Source: an uncultured Eubacterium sp.
Lineage (GTDB): Bacteria > Bacillota_A > Clostridia > Lachnospirales > Lachnospiraceae
Direction of reading: 5' to 3'
DNA length: 12,749 bases
Assembly (NCBI GenBank): GCA_948759685.1
Contig: CAQBGY010000067.1
Span: forward strand, 1-12,749
The notes under the pieces were generated by a model. That model did not search any database. It saw only the letters and a list, made by a program, of their open reading frames with translations, and was not told the origin of the DNA. Positions 6,598 to 12,749 of the stretch are shown here, piece after piece. The position numbers were made by a program, and so were the translations under genes. Positions within the stretch are counted from its first letter, which is position 1; every line of letters begins with the position of its first letter.

Positions 6598-8889
6598 ATG
6601 ATGCGATTAAATAAAATAATAACATTGACATTTTTCTACCTATTTTTAGGTTGCTATCAAACAGTCGCTTGGGGGCAAACGATTAACGGAAAAATAATAG
6701 ATGACAAACAACTACCTATAGACGGTGCGACTATTATTTTGCAAGCAATGGATTCGACCTATATAGGCGCATCCATTTCCAATTCCGACGGCATATTCGT
6801 TTTTAAAAGCCAACAGAAAGAATACCGCTTGATAATACAACACCTTTTATATGAGACTAAACAAATGGTAGGTAAGGGAAATAATGCTGGAACTATTCAA
6901 CTTCAACCTCAAGACTATGCTTTGGATGAAGTTATTATAAAAGCAGAACATCCTTTTGCAAAAGTAGAGAATGGACTTTTAGGATATAATCTTGCTGTTC
7001 TTACCCAAAATCAACTCGTAAACAATGCTTATGAAGCATTGACAAAGATACCGGGAGTACAAGAAGATAGAGGAATACTAACTTTGGCTGGAGCAGGAAA
7101 ACTGACTGTTATTTTAAATGGTAAACCTACAACAATGGATGCCGGACAACTTGAAACAATTCTGCGCAATACTCCGGTTAGTCGTATAGAAAAAGCAGAA
7201 GTAATGTACAGTGCGCCTCCTGAATATCATGTACGGGGTGCAGCTATTAATATGGTTTTAAAACATTCAAACGACTACTCTTTTCAGGGGGAGATAAGTG
7301 CTAACTATAAAAACCAATATTTCAATGATGGAGGAATGAATGGAAACTTTCGTTTATCAACTCCCAAAATGGCTTTTGATGTAATGTACGGAGCAAATAA
7401 CGTAAAAAAGATGGAGTACATAGACCTTGATTCCAAACATACACAAAAAGGTGAACTACATAATATCATACAAAATGAACAGTTGCGTAGCAAGTACTGG
7501 AAACACGACCTTAGAGCAGCTTTTGAGTATAACTTCAACAACAAAAACAATATCAATATAGCATACACAGGTAGTTATACCCCCGACCAGTATAATAATA
7601 GCCGGACATCAGGCAATTACCAAACCAGCAATGTCGATAAATATATTGACAATCAAATGCGCAATATTACATTGCAATATCATTCAGGCTTCGGACTTGA
7701 CATAGGTGGTGATTATACATATTATACTTCTAATAATGCCCAAAGACTATATGCTGATTATCAAGATGGAAGTCAGAGTAGTTTCTCTATGGTTGGTGGA
7801 CAAAAAATAGACCGCTACTCTATCTATGCAGACCAGAAACAATCTCTATCAAAAGGATGGAATCTGGGTTATGGAATTTCCTATCGATTTGCCAAAGATC
7901 TTGATTTTCAAACTTATGATAAAGTGACAGGTAACATTCAAACTCAAAATACATATTCCAATCTAAGAGAACAAACTACCAGCTTTTATGTATCATTGAG
8001 CAAAAACTATACAACAGGTACATCTTTATCCGTTTCTGCTACGGGAGAATATTATACTATTGGAAATTATCATAAATGGGCAGTTTATCCACAAGCATCG
8101 TTGACTTATTTTAAAACACCGAAACATGTGTTTCAACTTTCATTATCTACGGACAAAACTTATCCAAGCTATTGGGATATGCAATCTTCCGTCAGCTATC
8201 TTAATGGATATACAGAATTATGGGGAACACCGAATTTGAAGCCAATGACGAATTATAATCTGAATGGAAGCTATATTTTTTTGAATAAGTATATTCTTAG
8301 CCTGTTTTTCACGCATACATCAGATTATTTCACACAAGCTGCCTATCAATCTACTGACAGGCTGGCACTAATCTATAAAAACACAAATTGGAACTATATG
8401 CAGGTGTGGGGAGCAAATATCATATTACCCTTTAAAGTAGGAAACTGGCTGGATTCCCGATTAACCTTAGTCGGTATGCAAATGCACCAACGCTGTGATG
8501 ATTTTTTCGACATCCCTTTCAATCGTAAGAAATGGGTATTTAGCGGCACACTGGATAATACATTTAAAGTAAATAAGAATTTGTCTTTCGAGTTAATGGG
8601 AAATGTACAGACCCCCGTCATACAAGGGACATTTGATATAGAATCTATTTTTAATCTCACTGCCGGATTGCGATGGAATTTCGCAAATGATAAATTGAGT
8701 TTATCTGTCCGTTGCTATGACATATTTGATACAGGGATGCCTGCAACAAAAGTCCGTTTCAAAGGGCAAAACTTGAATATGGATAGCGGATTTTATTCAC
8801 GAGCATTTACTCTGCATTTCAGTTATCGCTTTGGTGGATATAAGAAAAAGGAGATAAAAGGAGTAGATACATCAAGATTTAGATACTAA
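6598..8889 (+). CDS. TonB-receptor-superfamily outer-membrane beta-barrel protein
   Basis: This 763-aa protein has a signal peptide (1 to about 27), a carboxypeptidase-regulatory-like beta-sandwich (about 28-110: INGKIIDD, PIDGATI, SNSDGIFVF, ALDEVII), a plug-like domain (about 115-225: ALTKIPGV, VILNGKP, I-E-K-A-E-V, AAINMVLK) and a long barrel (about 230-745) rich in aromatic alternating strands. This is the plan of Bacteroidota 'outer membrane beta-barrel family' proteins related to TonB-dependent receptors. No SusD partner follows and I see no clear TonB box, so it is not a standard glycan importer; peptide, siderophore or export-related substrates are possible. It ends with a charged tail after the last strand. 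It lies between a small barrel-like protein and a repeat lipoprotein, 12 bp before the latter. It appears full length. Confidence 0.88.
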   Translation: MMRLNKIITLTFFYLFLGCYQTVAWGQTINGKIIDDKQLPIDGATIILQAMDSTYIGASISNSDGIFVFKSQQKEYRLIIQHLLYETKQMVGKGNNAGTIQLQPQDYALDEVIIKAEHPFAKVENGLLGYNLAVLTQNQLVNNAYEALTKIPGVQEDRGILTLAGAGKLTVILNGKPTTMDAGQLETILRNTPVSRIEKAEVMYSAPPEYHVRGAAINMVLKHSNDYSFQGEISANYKNQYFNDGGMNGNFRLSTPKMAFDVMYGANNVKKMEYIDLDSKHTQKGELHNIIQNEQLRSKYWKHDLRAAFEYNFNNKNNINIAYTGSYTPDQYNNSRTSGNYQTSNVDKYIDNQMRNITLQYHSGFGLDIGGDYTYYTSNNAQRLYADYQDGSQSSFSMVGGQKIDRYSIYADQKQSLSKGWNLGYGISYRFAKDLDFQTYDKVTGNIQTQNTYSNLREQTTSFYVSLSKNYTTGTSLSVSATGEYYTIGNYHKWAVYPQASLTYFKTPKHVFQLSLSTDKTYPSYWDMQSSVSYLNGYTELWGTPNLKPMTNYNLNGSYIFLNKYILSLFFTHTSDYFTQAAYQSTDRLALIYKNTNWNYMQVWGANIILPFKVGNWLDSRLTLVGMQMHQRCDDFFDIPFNRKKWVFSGTLDNTFKVNKNLSFELMGNVQTPVIQGTFDIESIFNLTAGLRWNFANDKLSLSVRCYDIFDTGMPATKVRFKGQNLNMDSGFYSRAFTLHFSYRFGGYKKKEIKGVDTSRFRY

Positions 8890-8901
8890 TTCAAAAATGA
8901 T

Positions 8902-9153
8902 ATGAGAACATTGTTACTAATTCTGAGTGTTTTATGTTTTGGTTCATGCAAAACATCATTGATTACCTATCGAAATGGATATATATTTGACAAGCAAGGT
9001 GAAACGATTGGTAATTATACTAACGGGTATATTTATAGTTCAAAGAGAATACTTAAAGGATATTATTCCAATGGGTATATTTATGATGATAATCACAATA
9101 TTGTAGGAAATTATGCAAATGGATATGTAAAAATGAAAAACAAAGATGATTAA
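8902..9153 (+). CDS. Small lipoprotein with four NGYI repeats (beta-flower-like)
   Basis: The protein has 83 aa. MRTLLLILSVLCFGSC is a lipoprotein signal with C16 as the lipidated residue. The following KTSL lacks the acidic surface-export signal, so it probably faces the periplasm. The mature chain is four copies of a 15-16 residue unit: NGY at residues 25, 41, 57 and 72, each followed by (I/V) and, in the first three, a D/S-rich turn and a (I/L)-x-G-(N/Y)-Y segment. Such short repeats fold as small circular beta structures; the pattern recalls the '5-fold beta-flower' proteins of Bacteroides, from memory. Only 12 bp separate it from the large barrel gene, so it is surely in that operon and could be a periplasmic partner of the barrel. 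The substrate is unknown. Confidence 0.82.
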   Translation: MRTLLLILSVLCFGSCKTSLITYRNGYIFDKQGETIGNYTNGYIYSSKRILKGYYSNGYIYDDNHNIVGNYANGYVKMKNKDD

Positions 9154-9173
9154 TAATATAATTTCAACACTAC

Positions 9174-9413
9174 ATGGAAAGTGTATTACAACAGAGATTT
9201 TTCCGTTTATTATCGGAATACTCGCAGTATGAAGTTTCTGAATTAGAGTTAACAGAAGCCATTGAAGAATTGGCTATCCATTTAGCAGATTCCAGTATGA
9301 ACGAGCAGGATTACAACGTTTTACTGCGTTATTTTTCCTTTGGTTTACACCGTCTTAAATCGTATCGTGTACGGTTTGAGCAAGAAAAAAATGCCCTATC
9401 TGCATCTAATTGA
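9174..9413 (+). CDS. N-terminal part of a split RteC-like regulator
   Basis: The 79-residue frame starts at an ATG 20 bp after the lipoprotein gene and is mostly helical and acidic (VSELELTEAIEELAIHL). It meets a TGA at 9411 shortly after an A7 run (9385-9391). If one A is removed from that run, the frame continues straight into the RteC-like frame that ends at 9786 and gives a 203-aa protein, near the roughly 25 kDa I recall for CTnDOT RteC. I therefore read this as the front part of a frameshifted rteC-like gene rather than a free-standing gene. A real two-gene overlap of 23 bp with translational coupling remains possible. Confidence 0.65.
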   Translation: MESVLQQRFFRLLSEYSQYEVSELELTEAIEELAIHLADSSMNEQDYNVLLRYFSFGLHRLKSYRVRFEQEKNALSASN

Positions 9414-9786
9414 TGAAGCGATAGGGCTTTTAAACACTGAAATACGCCTTATTGAATGGCGCATCAAGTACCCGAACCAACTACAGCAATGTATTAATAA
9501 ACAAATCATTTCTCCTCTTTTTCTTGCAGACAAAACAACTCTTATCAACATCATGGAAATGGTAAGCGGTCTGTTCCTCTCCAAAGACATCGTATATAAG
9601 AACGGAAAGCCTGCCTATTTGGTGGATTTATCTAAAGGCTTTGAATGGTTGTTCAATATCAAGATAGGCGACTATTACCAAAAACATGAGGACGTGATAA
9701 AACGGAAGCCGGGCAAACTGACCGAATTTCTTAATGGACTGGCAGACCTAATCAAAAAGGAACATGACAAGAAAGGATATAGATAA
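9391..9786 (+). CDS. RteC-domain protein, C-terminal part of the split gene
   Basis: From the ATG at 9391 the frame gives 131 residues. RteC of CTnDOT activates the excision operon after tetracycline signalling. The match is a recognition of the family pattern: EAIGLLNTEIRLIEWR, then SPLFLADKTTLINIMEM, GLFLSKDI, a (F/Y)-E-W-L-F-N-I-K-I-G-D-Y-Y core, and RKPGKLTEFLNGL near the end. This is the putative helix-turn-helix half of RteC. The ATG has no good ribosome binding site and lies at the end of the A7 run, which supports a frameshift rather than independent expression. The next gene is an excisionase-like HTH protein, the kind of target expected for RteC. The domain call is good; whether a functional protein is made is uncertain. 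Confidence 0.75.
   Translation: MPYLHLIDEAIGLLNTEIRLIEWRIKYPNQLQQCINKQIISPLFLADKTTLINIMEMVSGLFLSKDIVYKNGKPAYLVDLSKGFEWLFNIKIGDYYQKHEDVIKRKPGKLTEFLNGLADLIKKEHDKKGYR
9393..9427. repeat. Terminator-like hairpin at the rteC frameshift
   Basis: GCCCTATC (9393-9400) pairs perfectly with GATAGGGC (9420-9427). Inside it CATC/GATG (9403-9406, 9412-9415) forms an inner stem. A7 lies directly before it and TTTT directly after it, so it has the form of a bidirectional intrinsic terminator although it sits within coding sequence. The TGA of the first frame falls in the inner stem-loop. Confidence 0.7.
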
Positions 9787-9806
9787 TCAGCAACTTATGG
9801 TTTATT

Positions 9807-9834
9807 TATAGGGGATTCCATTAGTTCCCCTATA
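9807..9834 (+). terminator. Terminator-like hairpin after rteC
   Basis: TATAGGGGA (9807-9815) pairs with TCCCCTATA (9826-9834), nine perfect pairs and a 10-base loop, 20 bp after the stop codon of the RteC frame. The tail (ATTTCTTTGC) is T-rich. It would separate rteC from the HTH gene. Confidence 0.7.
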
Positions 9835-9889
9835 ATTTCTTTGCATCCATTTTTAGAACTTTGCTTCATCAATCGATTGACAAATAAGA

Positions 9890-10249
9890 ATGTATAACCT
9901 GAAACATGAAGCAATTATGTATATAGAGAATGACGAATTTGGTGAATGGATGCAGAAGCTGTATGCCAAACTGGAAGAACTCTGCAAAGATGTACGGGTG
10001 TTGCGTAACGCCGATAAGGTGCTGCCCGAAGATGATAACCTGTTGGATAATCAAGATTTGTGTCTGTTGTTCAAAGTAAGTATCAAAACCCTTCAACGTT
10101 ACCGGGCTATCGGTGTGCTGCCGTACTTCACAATCAGCGGAAAAGTGTATTACAAGGCTTCCGATGTCCGAGAGTTTATTAAAGAAAGGTTCAGCATTAC
10201 CACGCTACGCCAGTTCGAGAAAGAACACTGCACGAAGAAAAAGAAATGA
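9890..10249 (+). CDS. Helix-turn-helix excisionase-like protein
   Basis: The protein has 119 aa, or 110 if the ATG at 9917 (M10) is used; neither has a clear ribosome binding site, and the second gives a neat MYIENDEFGEW start. The N-terminal half (to about 45) is a helical, probably dimer-forming region (WMQKLYAKLEELCKDV). Residues about 50-100 form a MerR/excisionase-type HTH: LLDNQDLCLLFKVSIKTLQRYRAIGVLPYF, then the wing SGKVYYKASDVREFI. Such proteins bend DNA for integrase-directed excision or regulate the island's mobility genes, and they are regular companions of RteC and mobilization genes in Bacteroidales elements. The C terminus is lysine-rich. It ends 52 bp before the convergent mob operon, sharing a terminator with it. 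Confidence 0.88.
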   Translation: MYNLKHEAIMYIENDEFGEWMQKLYAKLEELCKDVRVLRNADKVLPEDDNLLDNQDLCLLFKVSIKTLQRYRAIGVLPYFTISGKVYYKASDVREFIKERFSITTLRQFEKEHCTKKKK

Positions 10250-10257
10250 ATTAAAAC

Positions 10258-10293
10258 AGCCGAAACGGTGAATGTGCTTCATCCGTTCCGGCT
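10258..10293. terminator. Shared bidirectional terminator between HTH and mob operon
   Basis: AGCCGAAACGG (10258-10268) pairs with CCGTTCCGGCT (10283-10293) with one imperfect position, which is a G-U pair on the minus strand. GAA/TTC inside extends the stem. T-rich sequence follows on the plus strand, and TTTTAATTCATTTC follows on the minus strand. It lies between two convergent genes. Confidence 0.8.
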
Positions 10294-10301
10294 TTCTCTG
10301 T

Positions 10302-11021
10302 TTATGGCTTACCCAACTTATCGGCTTCTTTCTTTAGTTGCTCGGCTTGTTCGTTCAACAGCCTTGCACGTTCCAGTGCTTCCGCCTGCTTTTGGATGCG
10401 GTATTCAAAATCCATCACTGAATCGGTCAGACTTCGGATAAAACCGTTATCCCGTTGCCACTTGAACTTGTTTTCCAGCATATCAAAAGTTTCCCCGTCT
10501 GCCTGTCCTTGCATCAGCAAATAGCGGTATTTCATATCGTTGTCCTGCAACTGCTGCATACGTTCAGCCAAACGGACATTCAAGAATATGGAAGCGAAAC
10601 AGATAACCAGCACTGCCGAAAAAAGAAACAATCCCGGACGAATCCAAGAAGCGACCTTGTTGTAAATCCGTTGATAGAGCGATAAGGGCATAGCTTCCTC
10701 TTTATCCGTCTTGCAAGAACCCAAAGCATCAATCATTACCTTGAAACAACGATAAGTTTCCAATGCTATTTTCTTGGTGTCCTCGATATGTTTCTGCTGA
10801 CCTTGCATCCCGTTTCTTATGTCGTCAAGTTGGCTTCGAATAGCCTGCAAATCTTTTTCGAGAATAGCTGGGTTGCTGTGCAATTCCGACAATGCCTGTT
10901 CGATTGCGTTCAGTCTTTCGAGAGTTTCCTCCCGACTGGCTGGCGTTACCTGTGCTTCCTGCTTCTCTTTCAGTTCTGTAACCATTGAGAGAAGCCCCTC
11001 TAAAATCAAATTTTCCTCCAT
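10302..11021 (-). CDS. Coiled-coil membrane protein of the mobilization operon
   Basis: The 239-aa protein has no catalytic motif I recognise. Residues about 28-85 and about 190-235 are heptad-rich and highly charged (coiled coils). One membrane span lies between them (about 129-149, GLFLFSAVLVICFASIFLNV). A proline and tryptophan (WIRP) precede the span. It starts four bases after the relaxase stop, so the two are translationally linked. In Bacteroidales mobilizable elements a protein of this size and plan often follows the relaxase. It may bring the relaxosome to the membrane or to the helper element's coupling protein (inference). The start is fixed by the relaxase spacing. Confidence 0.8.
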   Translation of the reverse strand: MEENLILEGLLSMVTELKEKQEAQVTPASREETLERLNAIEQALSELHSNPAILEKDLQAIRSQLDDIRNGMQGQQKHIEDTKKIALETYRCFKVMIDALGSCKTDKEEAMPLSLYQRIYNKVASWIRPGLFLFSAVLVICFASIFLNVRLAERMQQLQDNDMKYRYLLMQGQADGETFDMLENKFKWQRDNGFIRSLTDSVMDFEYRIQKQAEALERARLLNEQAEQLKKEADKLGKP

Positions 11022-11025
11022 ACTC

Positions 11026-11952
11026 TTATAACTTTAGTTGTTTTTTCTTTTTTTTCTTCTTCTTTCTCAAAAAGGAATCATCGGGCATTTCATCAGCCGG
11101 GGCTGACAAACCGGAAAACAGACTGCCTAAACCTGCAATAAAAGAATTATCCGCTTTGTCGGATACTGATACCGATTTCTGAATAGGTGCGGTAATCGTC
11201 TGCTTATTGCTTCCGACTGTCGTCTGCCCTACATTCCCAAAACATTTATCCAGTTTGGAAAAACTGAAATTACGGTCTATTTCCGAACCCTTGAACGTGT
11301 ATTCGCCTTTGGAAAAGGAAACGCCCTGTATCTCGCCCGTCTGCCCCTTATACTTGAACAGGATAGTAATACCCTTTTCCGCTAACCGTTCCTGTAACTG
11401 CTGCCAGTTCTTGGACTTTCCGATTTCATTCTTTACAGCGTTGTAAATCTCATATTTCGATTTGTCCGGCTCTTTCAAGCGGTGCTGCTTTACTTGTTCT
11501 TTTCCACCAGCGAAATAAAGCCCGTGTTTGGCTTTCAGCTTCTTGCATACTTGTTCGTTACGGTACATATCGTTCCTGTCCGAAATAGTCTTGCCGCTGT
11601 TGTCTATACGGTTGAACACGATATGCACGTGCGGATGCTCCCGGTCTTGATGGCGCACGATGATATACTGCGTATCGGTGATTTTCATTTCACGCATATA
11701 TTCCTGCGCAAGCTGTATCATCTTCTCGTCTGTCAATTTGGGTGCATCCACTGCCGAATAGCTTAACGCAATATGTCCGACTGGCTTTTTCAAGTCGGGA
11801 TTCATCCCGGTCTGCATACAGAAGCTGCGGATTATATCTCCCTGACTTTCTGTCAGTACCCCGTCCGCATGGAGCAAAGCCGCCTGTTCCTTGCCCAACA
11901 CATAGTTTACGCAGCCCTTAAACCCGCTTCCCTTTTTTATTTTTCCAATCAT
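11026..11952 (-). CDS. MOBP-type relaxase / mobilization nuclease
   Basis: The 308-aa relaxase would nick at oriT and stay bound to the DNA end through a tyrosine. The likely nucleophile is Y17 in GCVNYVLG. H60 in VGHIALSYS and the metal-binding motif H106-P-H108-V-H110 in EHPHVHIVFNRI complete the relaxase fold (about 1-165). The C-terminal part (about 165-308) is poorly conserved and ends in R-K8-QLKL, a basic tail encoded by an A-rich stretch with a run of seven A's. The start at 11952 lies inside mobC, overlapping it by 35 bp in another frame, and the next gene starts four bases after its stop: a tight three-gene operon. It is intact. GC content is higher than in the cargo block. Confidence 0.93.
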   Translation of the reverse strand: MIGKIKKGSGFKGCVNYVLGKEQAALLHADGVLTESQGDIIRSFCMQTGMNPDLKKPVGHIALSYSAVDAPKLTDEKMIQLAQEYMREMKITDTQYIIVRHQDREHPHVHIVFNRIDNSGKTISDRNDMYRNEQVCKKLKAKHGLYFAGGKEQVKQHRLKEPDKSKYEIYNAVKNEIGKSKNWQQLQERLAEKGITILFKYKGQTGEIQGVSFSKGEYTFKGSEIDRNFSFSKLDKCFGNVGQTTVGSNKQTITAPIQKSVSVSDKADNSFIAGLGSLFSGLSAPADEMPDDSFLRKKKKKKKKQLKL

Positions 11953-12301
11953 CTGACAAATGGTTTATGATTTCAATAATCCGGTTTTTGAGCTTCACCA
12001 GTTCCACCGCCACCAGTGCGAAACCTCCAGCATTCGCCCGGTGCGCCAACTGGTTGATGTTGTTGGCTTCCCCTGCCAGTTTGCGGATGGTGTCCGCATC
12101 CTGCCTGTTCAGCCGGGGTATGACCTCTGCCGAAACAACTGCCTGCCGGACATACTCACTGACACGCAACCCGGCTTCTCCGGCTCTCTTTCTGATGGCG
12201 TAATACTGCAACTCGGTCAGTTTCGTACTGACAACCCGTTGCTGCTTCTCTATCCGTTTCTTTGCCGGACGTCCCCCCGGCTTATCCTTTATATTCGTCA
12301 T
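11918..12301 (-). CDS. mobC: MobC-family relaxosome accessory protein
   Basis: The 127-aa protein fits the MobC family, which binds near oriT, opens the DNA strands and helps the relaxase nick. The N terminus is basic (KPGGRPAKKRIEKQQR), followed by a ribbon-helix-helix-like segment (about 25-60: VSTKLTELQYYAIRKRAGEAG, then VSEYVRQAVV), and the family signature NNINQLAHRANAGG (about 80-93). It ends WKNKKGKRV, overlapping the relaxase start. A 146-bp gap filled with nested inverted repeats lies directly upstream, as expected if MobC binds there. It is the first gene after that gap and may have its own promoter within it. Confidence 0.92.
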   Translation of the reverse strand: MTNIKDKPGGRPAKKRIEKQQRVVSTKLTELQYYAIRKRAGEAGLRVSEYVRQAVVSAEVIPRLNRQDADTIRKLAGEANNINQLAHRANAGGFALVAVELVKLKNRIIEIINHLSDDWKNKKGKRV

Positions 12302-12337
12302 AGGTTTTTACATTTAAATGGTATCTTAAAAATTGCG

Positions 12338-12435
12338 ACCAACGGGAGAAATTTTCTTTGCGGTGAGCAAAGCAAGGTAGTTTCGGTTTACCGAAACATA
12401 ACCTTGCTCTCCAAATTAAACCGCCTGCCGTTGGT
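12338..12435. other. Nested inverted repeats, candidate origin of transfer (oriT)
   Basis: Four nested palindromic arm pairs share one centre near 12388: ACCAACGG/CCGTTGGT (12338-12345 and 12428-12435), GCGGT/ACCGC (12360-12364 and 12420-12424), AGCAAGGT/ACCTTGCT (12371-12378 and 12401-12408) and GTTTCGGT/ACCGAAAC (12380-12387 and 12390-12397). They fill the gap between toprim and mobC. The place, directly upstream of mobC and the relaxase, and the multi-arm symmetry fit an oriT. A regulatory RNA structure in the mobC leader is the alternative. The nick position cannot be read. Confidence 0.6.
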
Positions 12436-12447
12436 AATCCTGCCAGA

Positions 12448-12749
12448 CTAAATCCCCCTGCCCCTTTTCTGTCTTGGGGCGGCACGTTGTCCGGTTTCCT
12501 GCTTTATATCCTGTACTTGGCTGGTGCTGTTCTTCTGTTCCTGCTTCTTGCCGCACAGGTAATCGTTCAAGTCTGAATAGCCCCTATAATTGTCCGAGAA
12601 GTCACGCACATGGTAGGAGTATTCCAATGCAATAGCCTGTGTCGCCTTATACCCCGTCTCGTCATTGTCAAGCATACAGTGGATGCGTTCATATGGGTAC
12701 AGCACGTCAATGGCTTTCGGCACGTTGACAGTAGAGTTGAGTATGACAT
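12448..12749 (-). CDS. Toprim-domain (primase-like) protein, C-terminal part
   Basis: The gene is cut by the window edge; about 100 C-terminal residues are present. The frame is open to position 12749 without a start, reading VILNSTVNVPKAID into YERIHCMLDNDETGYKATQAIA. The D-N-D-E-T-G block is the second half of the toprim metal site (D-x-D), and LNDYL follows. Toprim proteins with an N-terminal zinc finger are usual upstream of mobC in Bacteroidales mobilizable elements and probably help prime the transferred strand or replicate the excised element. The C-terminal tail (about 30 residues, ending in QKRGRGI) is polar and low in complexity. The GTG at 12723 is not a believable start, because the toprim fold needs the upstream residues. 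Confidence 0.88.
   Translation of the reverse strand, partial: VILNSTVNVPKAIDVLYPYERIHCMLDNDETGYKATQAIALEYSYHVRDFSDNYRGYSDLNDYLCGKKQEQKNSTSQVQDIKQETGQRAAPRQKRGRGI

Noticed and set aside
10455..11766. Several plus-strand open frames across the relaxase and the coiled-coil protein
   Set aside because: The minus-strand genes carry recognisable motifs and tight operon spacing; the plus-strand frames are by-products of their codon use.
11960..12451. 163-codon plus-strand frame over mobC and the nested repeats
   Set aside because: MobC on the minus strand has the family signature, and this frame runs through the palindromic gap without any domain pattern.
12282..12485. Minus-strand frame of 67 codons spanning the nested inverted repeats
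   Set aside because: It overlaps both the toprim tail and the mobC start and would encode the palindrome; the region is better explained as a non-coding site.
12567..12749. Second minus-strand frame at the right edge
   Set aside because: It is out of frame with the toprim DNDETG motif and has no recognisable content.
1..12749. CRISPR array, tRNA or rRNA genes, insertion sequences, antibiotic-resistance genes
   Set aside because: No regularly spaced repeats, no cloverleaf or rRNA-like sequence, no transposase other than the tyrosine integrase, and no recognisable resistance determinant were found on either strand.

Overview
The window looks like part of an integrative, mobilizable genomic island from a gut Bacteroidales genome (Bacteroides or a close relative). 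Supporting signs are TAnnTTTG-type promoter boxes, AT-rich leaders with little Shine-Dalgarno sequence, a Bacteroides-style tyrosine integrase, an RteC-family protein, short (~190 aa) Crp/Fnr regulators, and a MobC/MOBP-relaxase/toprim block of the kind carried by Bacteroidales mobilizable elements. No type IV secretion genes are visible, so transfer would need a helper element or genes outside the window.

Layout. Positions 1-1377 are the left flank: a minus-strand membrane-anchored protein made of two copies of one domain (187-894), then about 480 bp without a gene that holds a minus-strand terminator hairpin, short direct repeats and the promoter of the integrase. Positions 1378-3781 hold the integrase and a YhcG/DUF1016 PD-(D/E)XK nuclease. 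Positions 4010-5155 hold two tandem paralogous Crp/Fnr regulators, closed by a strong palindromic terminator. Positions 5255-9153 are an AT-rich cargo block: a GNAT acetyltransferase, a 53-aa lipoprotein, a small outer-membrane barrel-like protein, a 763-aa carboxypeptidase-regulatory/plug/beta-barrel protein of the TonB-receptor superfamily, and a small lipoprotein built from NGYI repeats. The last four are closely spaced and probably form one envelope operon.

Positions 9174-10249 hold mobility control: an RteC-like gene that appears split by a one-base frameshift in an A7 run, and an excisionase-like helix-turn-helix protein. Positions 10302-12749 run leftward on the minus strand: the end of a toprim (primase-like) protein, MobC, a MOBP relaxase and a coiled-coil membrane protein. 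Between toprim and mobC lies a set of nested inverted repeats that is the best oriT candidate. This block is visibly more GC-rich than the cargo, so the island looks mosaic.

How the parts fit (inference): the integrase excises and inserts the island; RteC and the HTH protein would control excision; MobC, the relaxase and the nested-repeat site would start transfer; and the Crp pair may control the neighbouring envelope operon. The least explained items are the envelope operon with its Crp pair, the broken or slippery rteC, the nested-repeat site, and a tandem palindromic repeat inside the nuclease gene.
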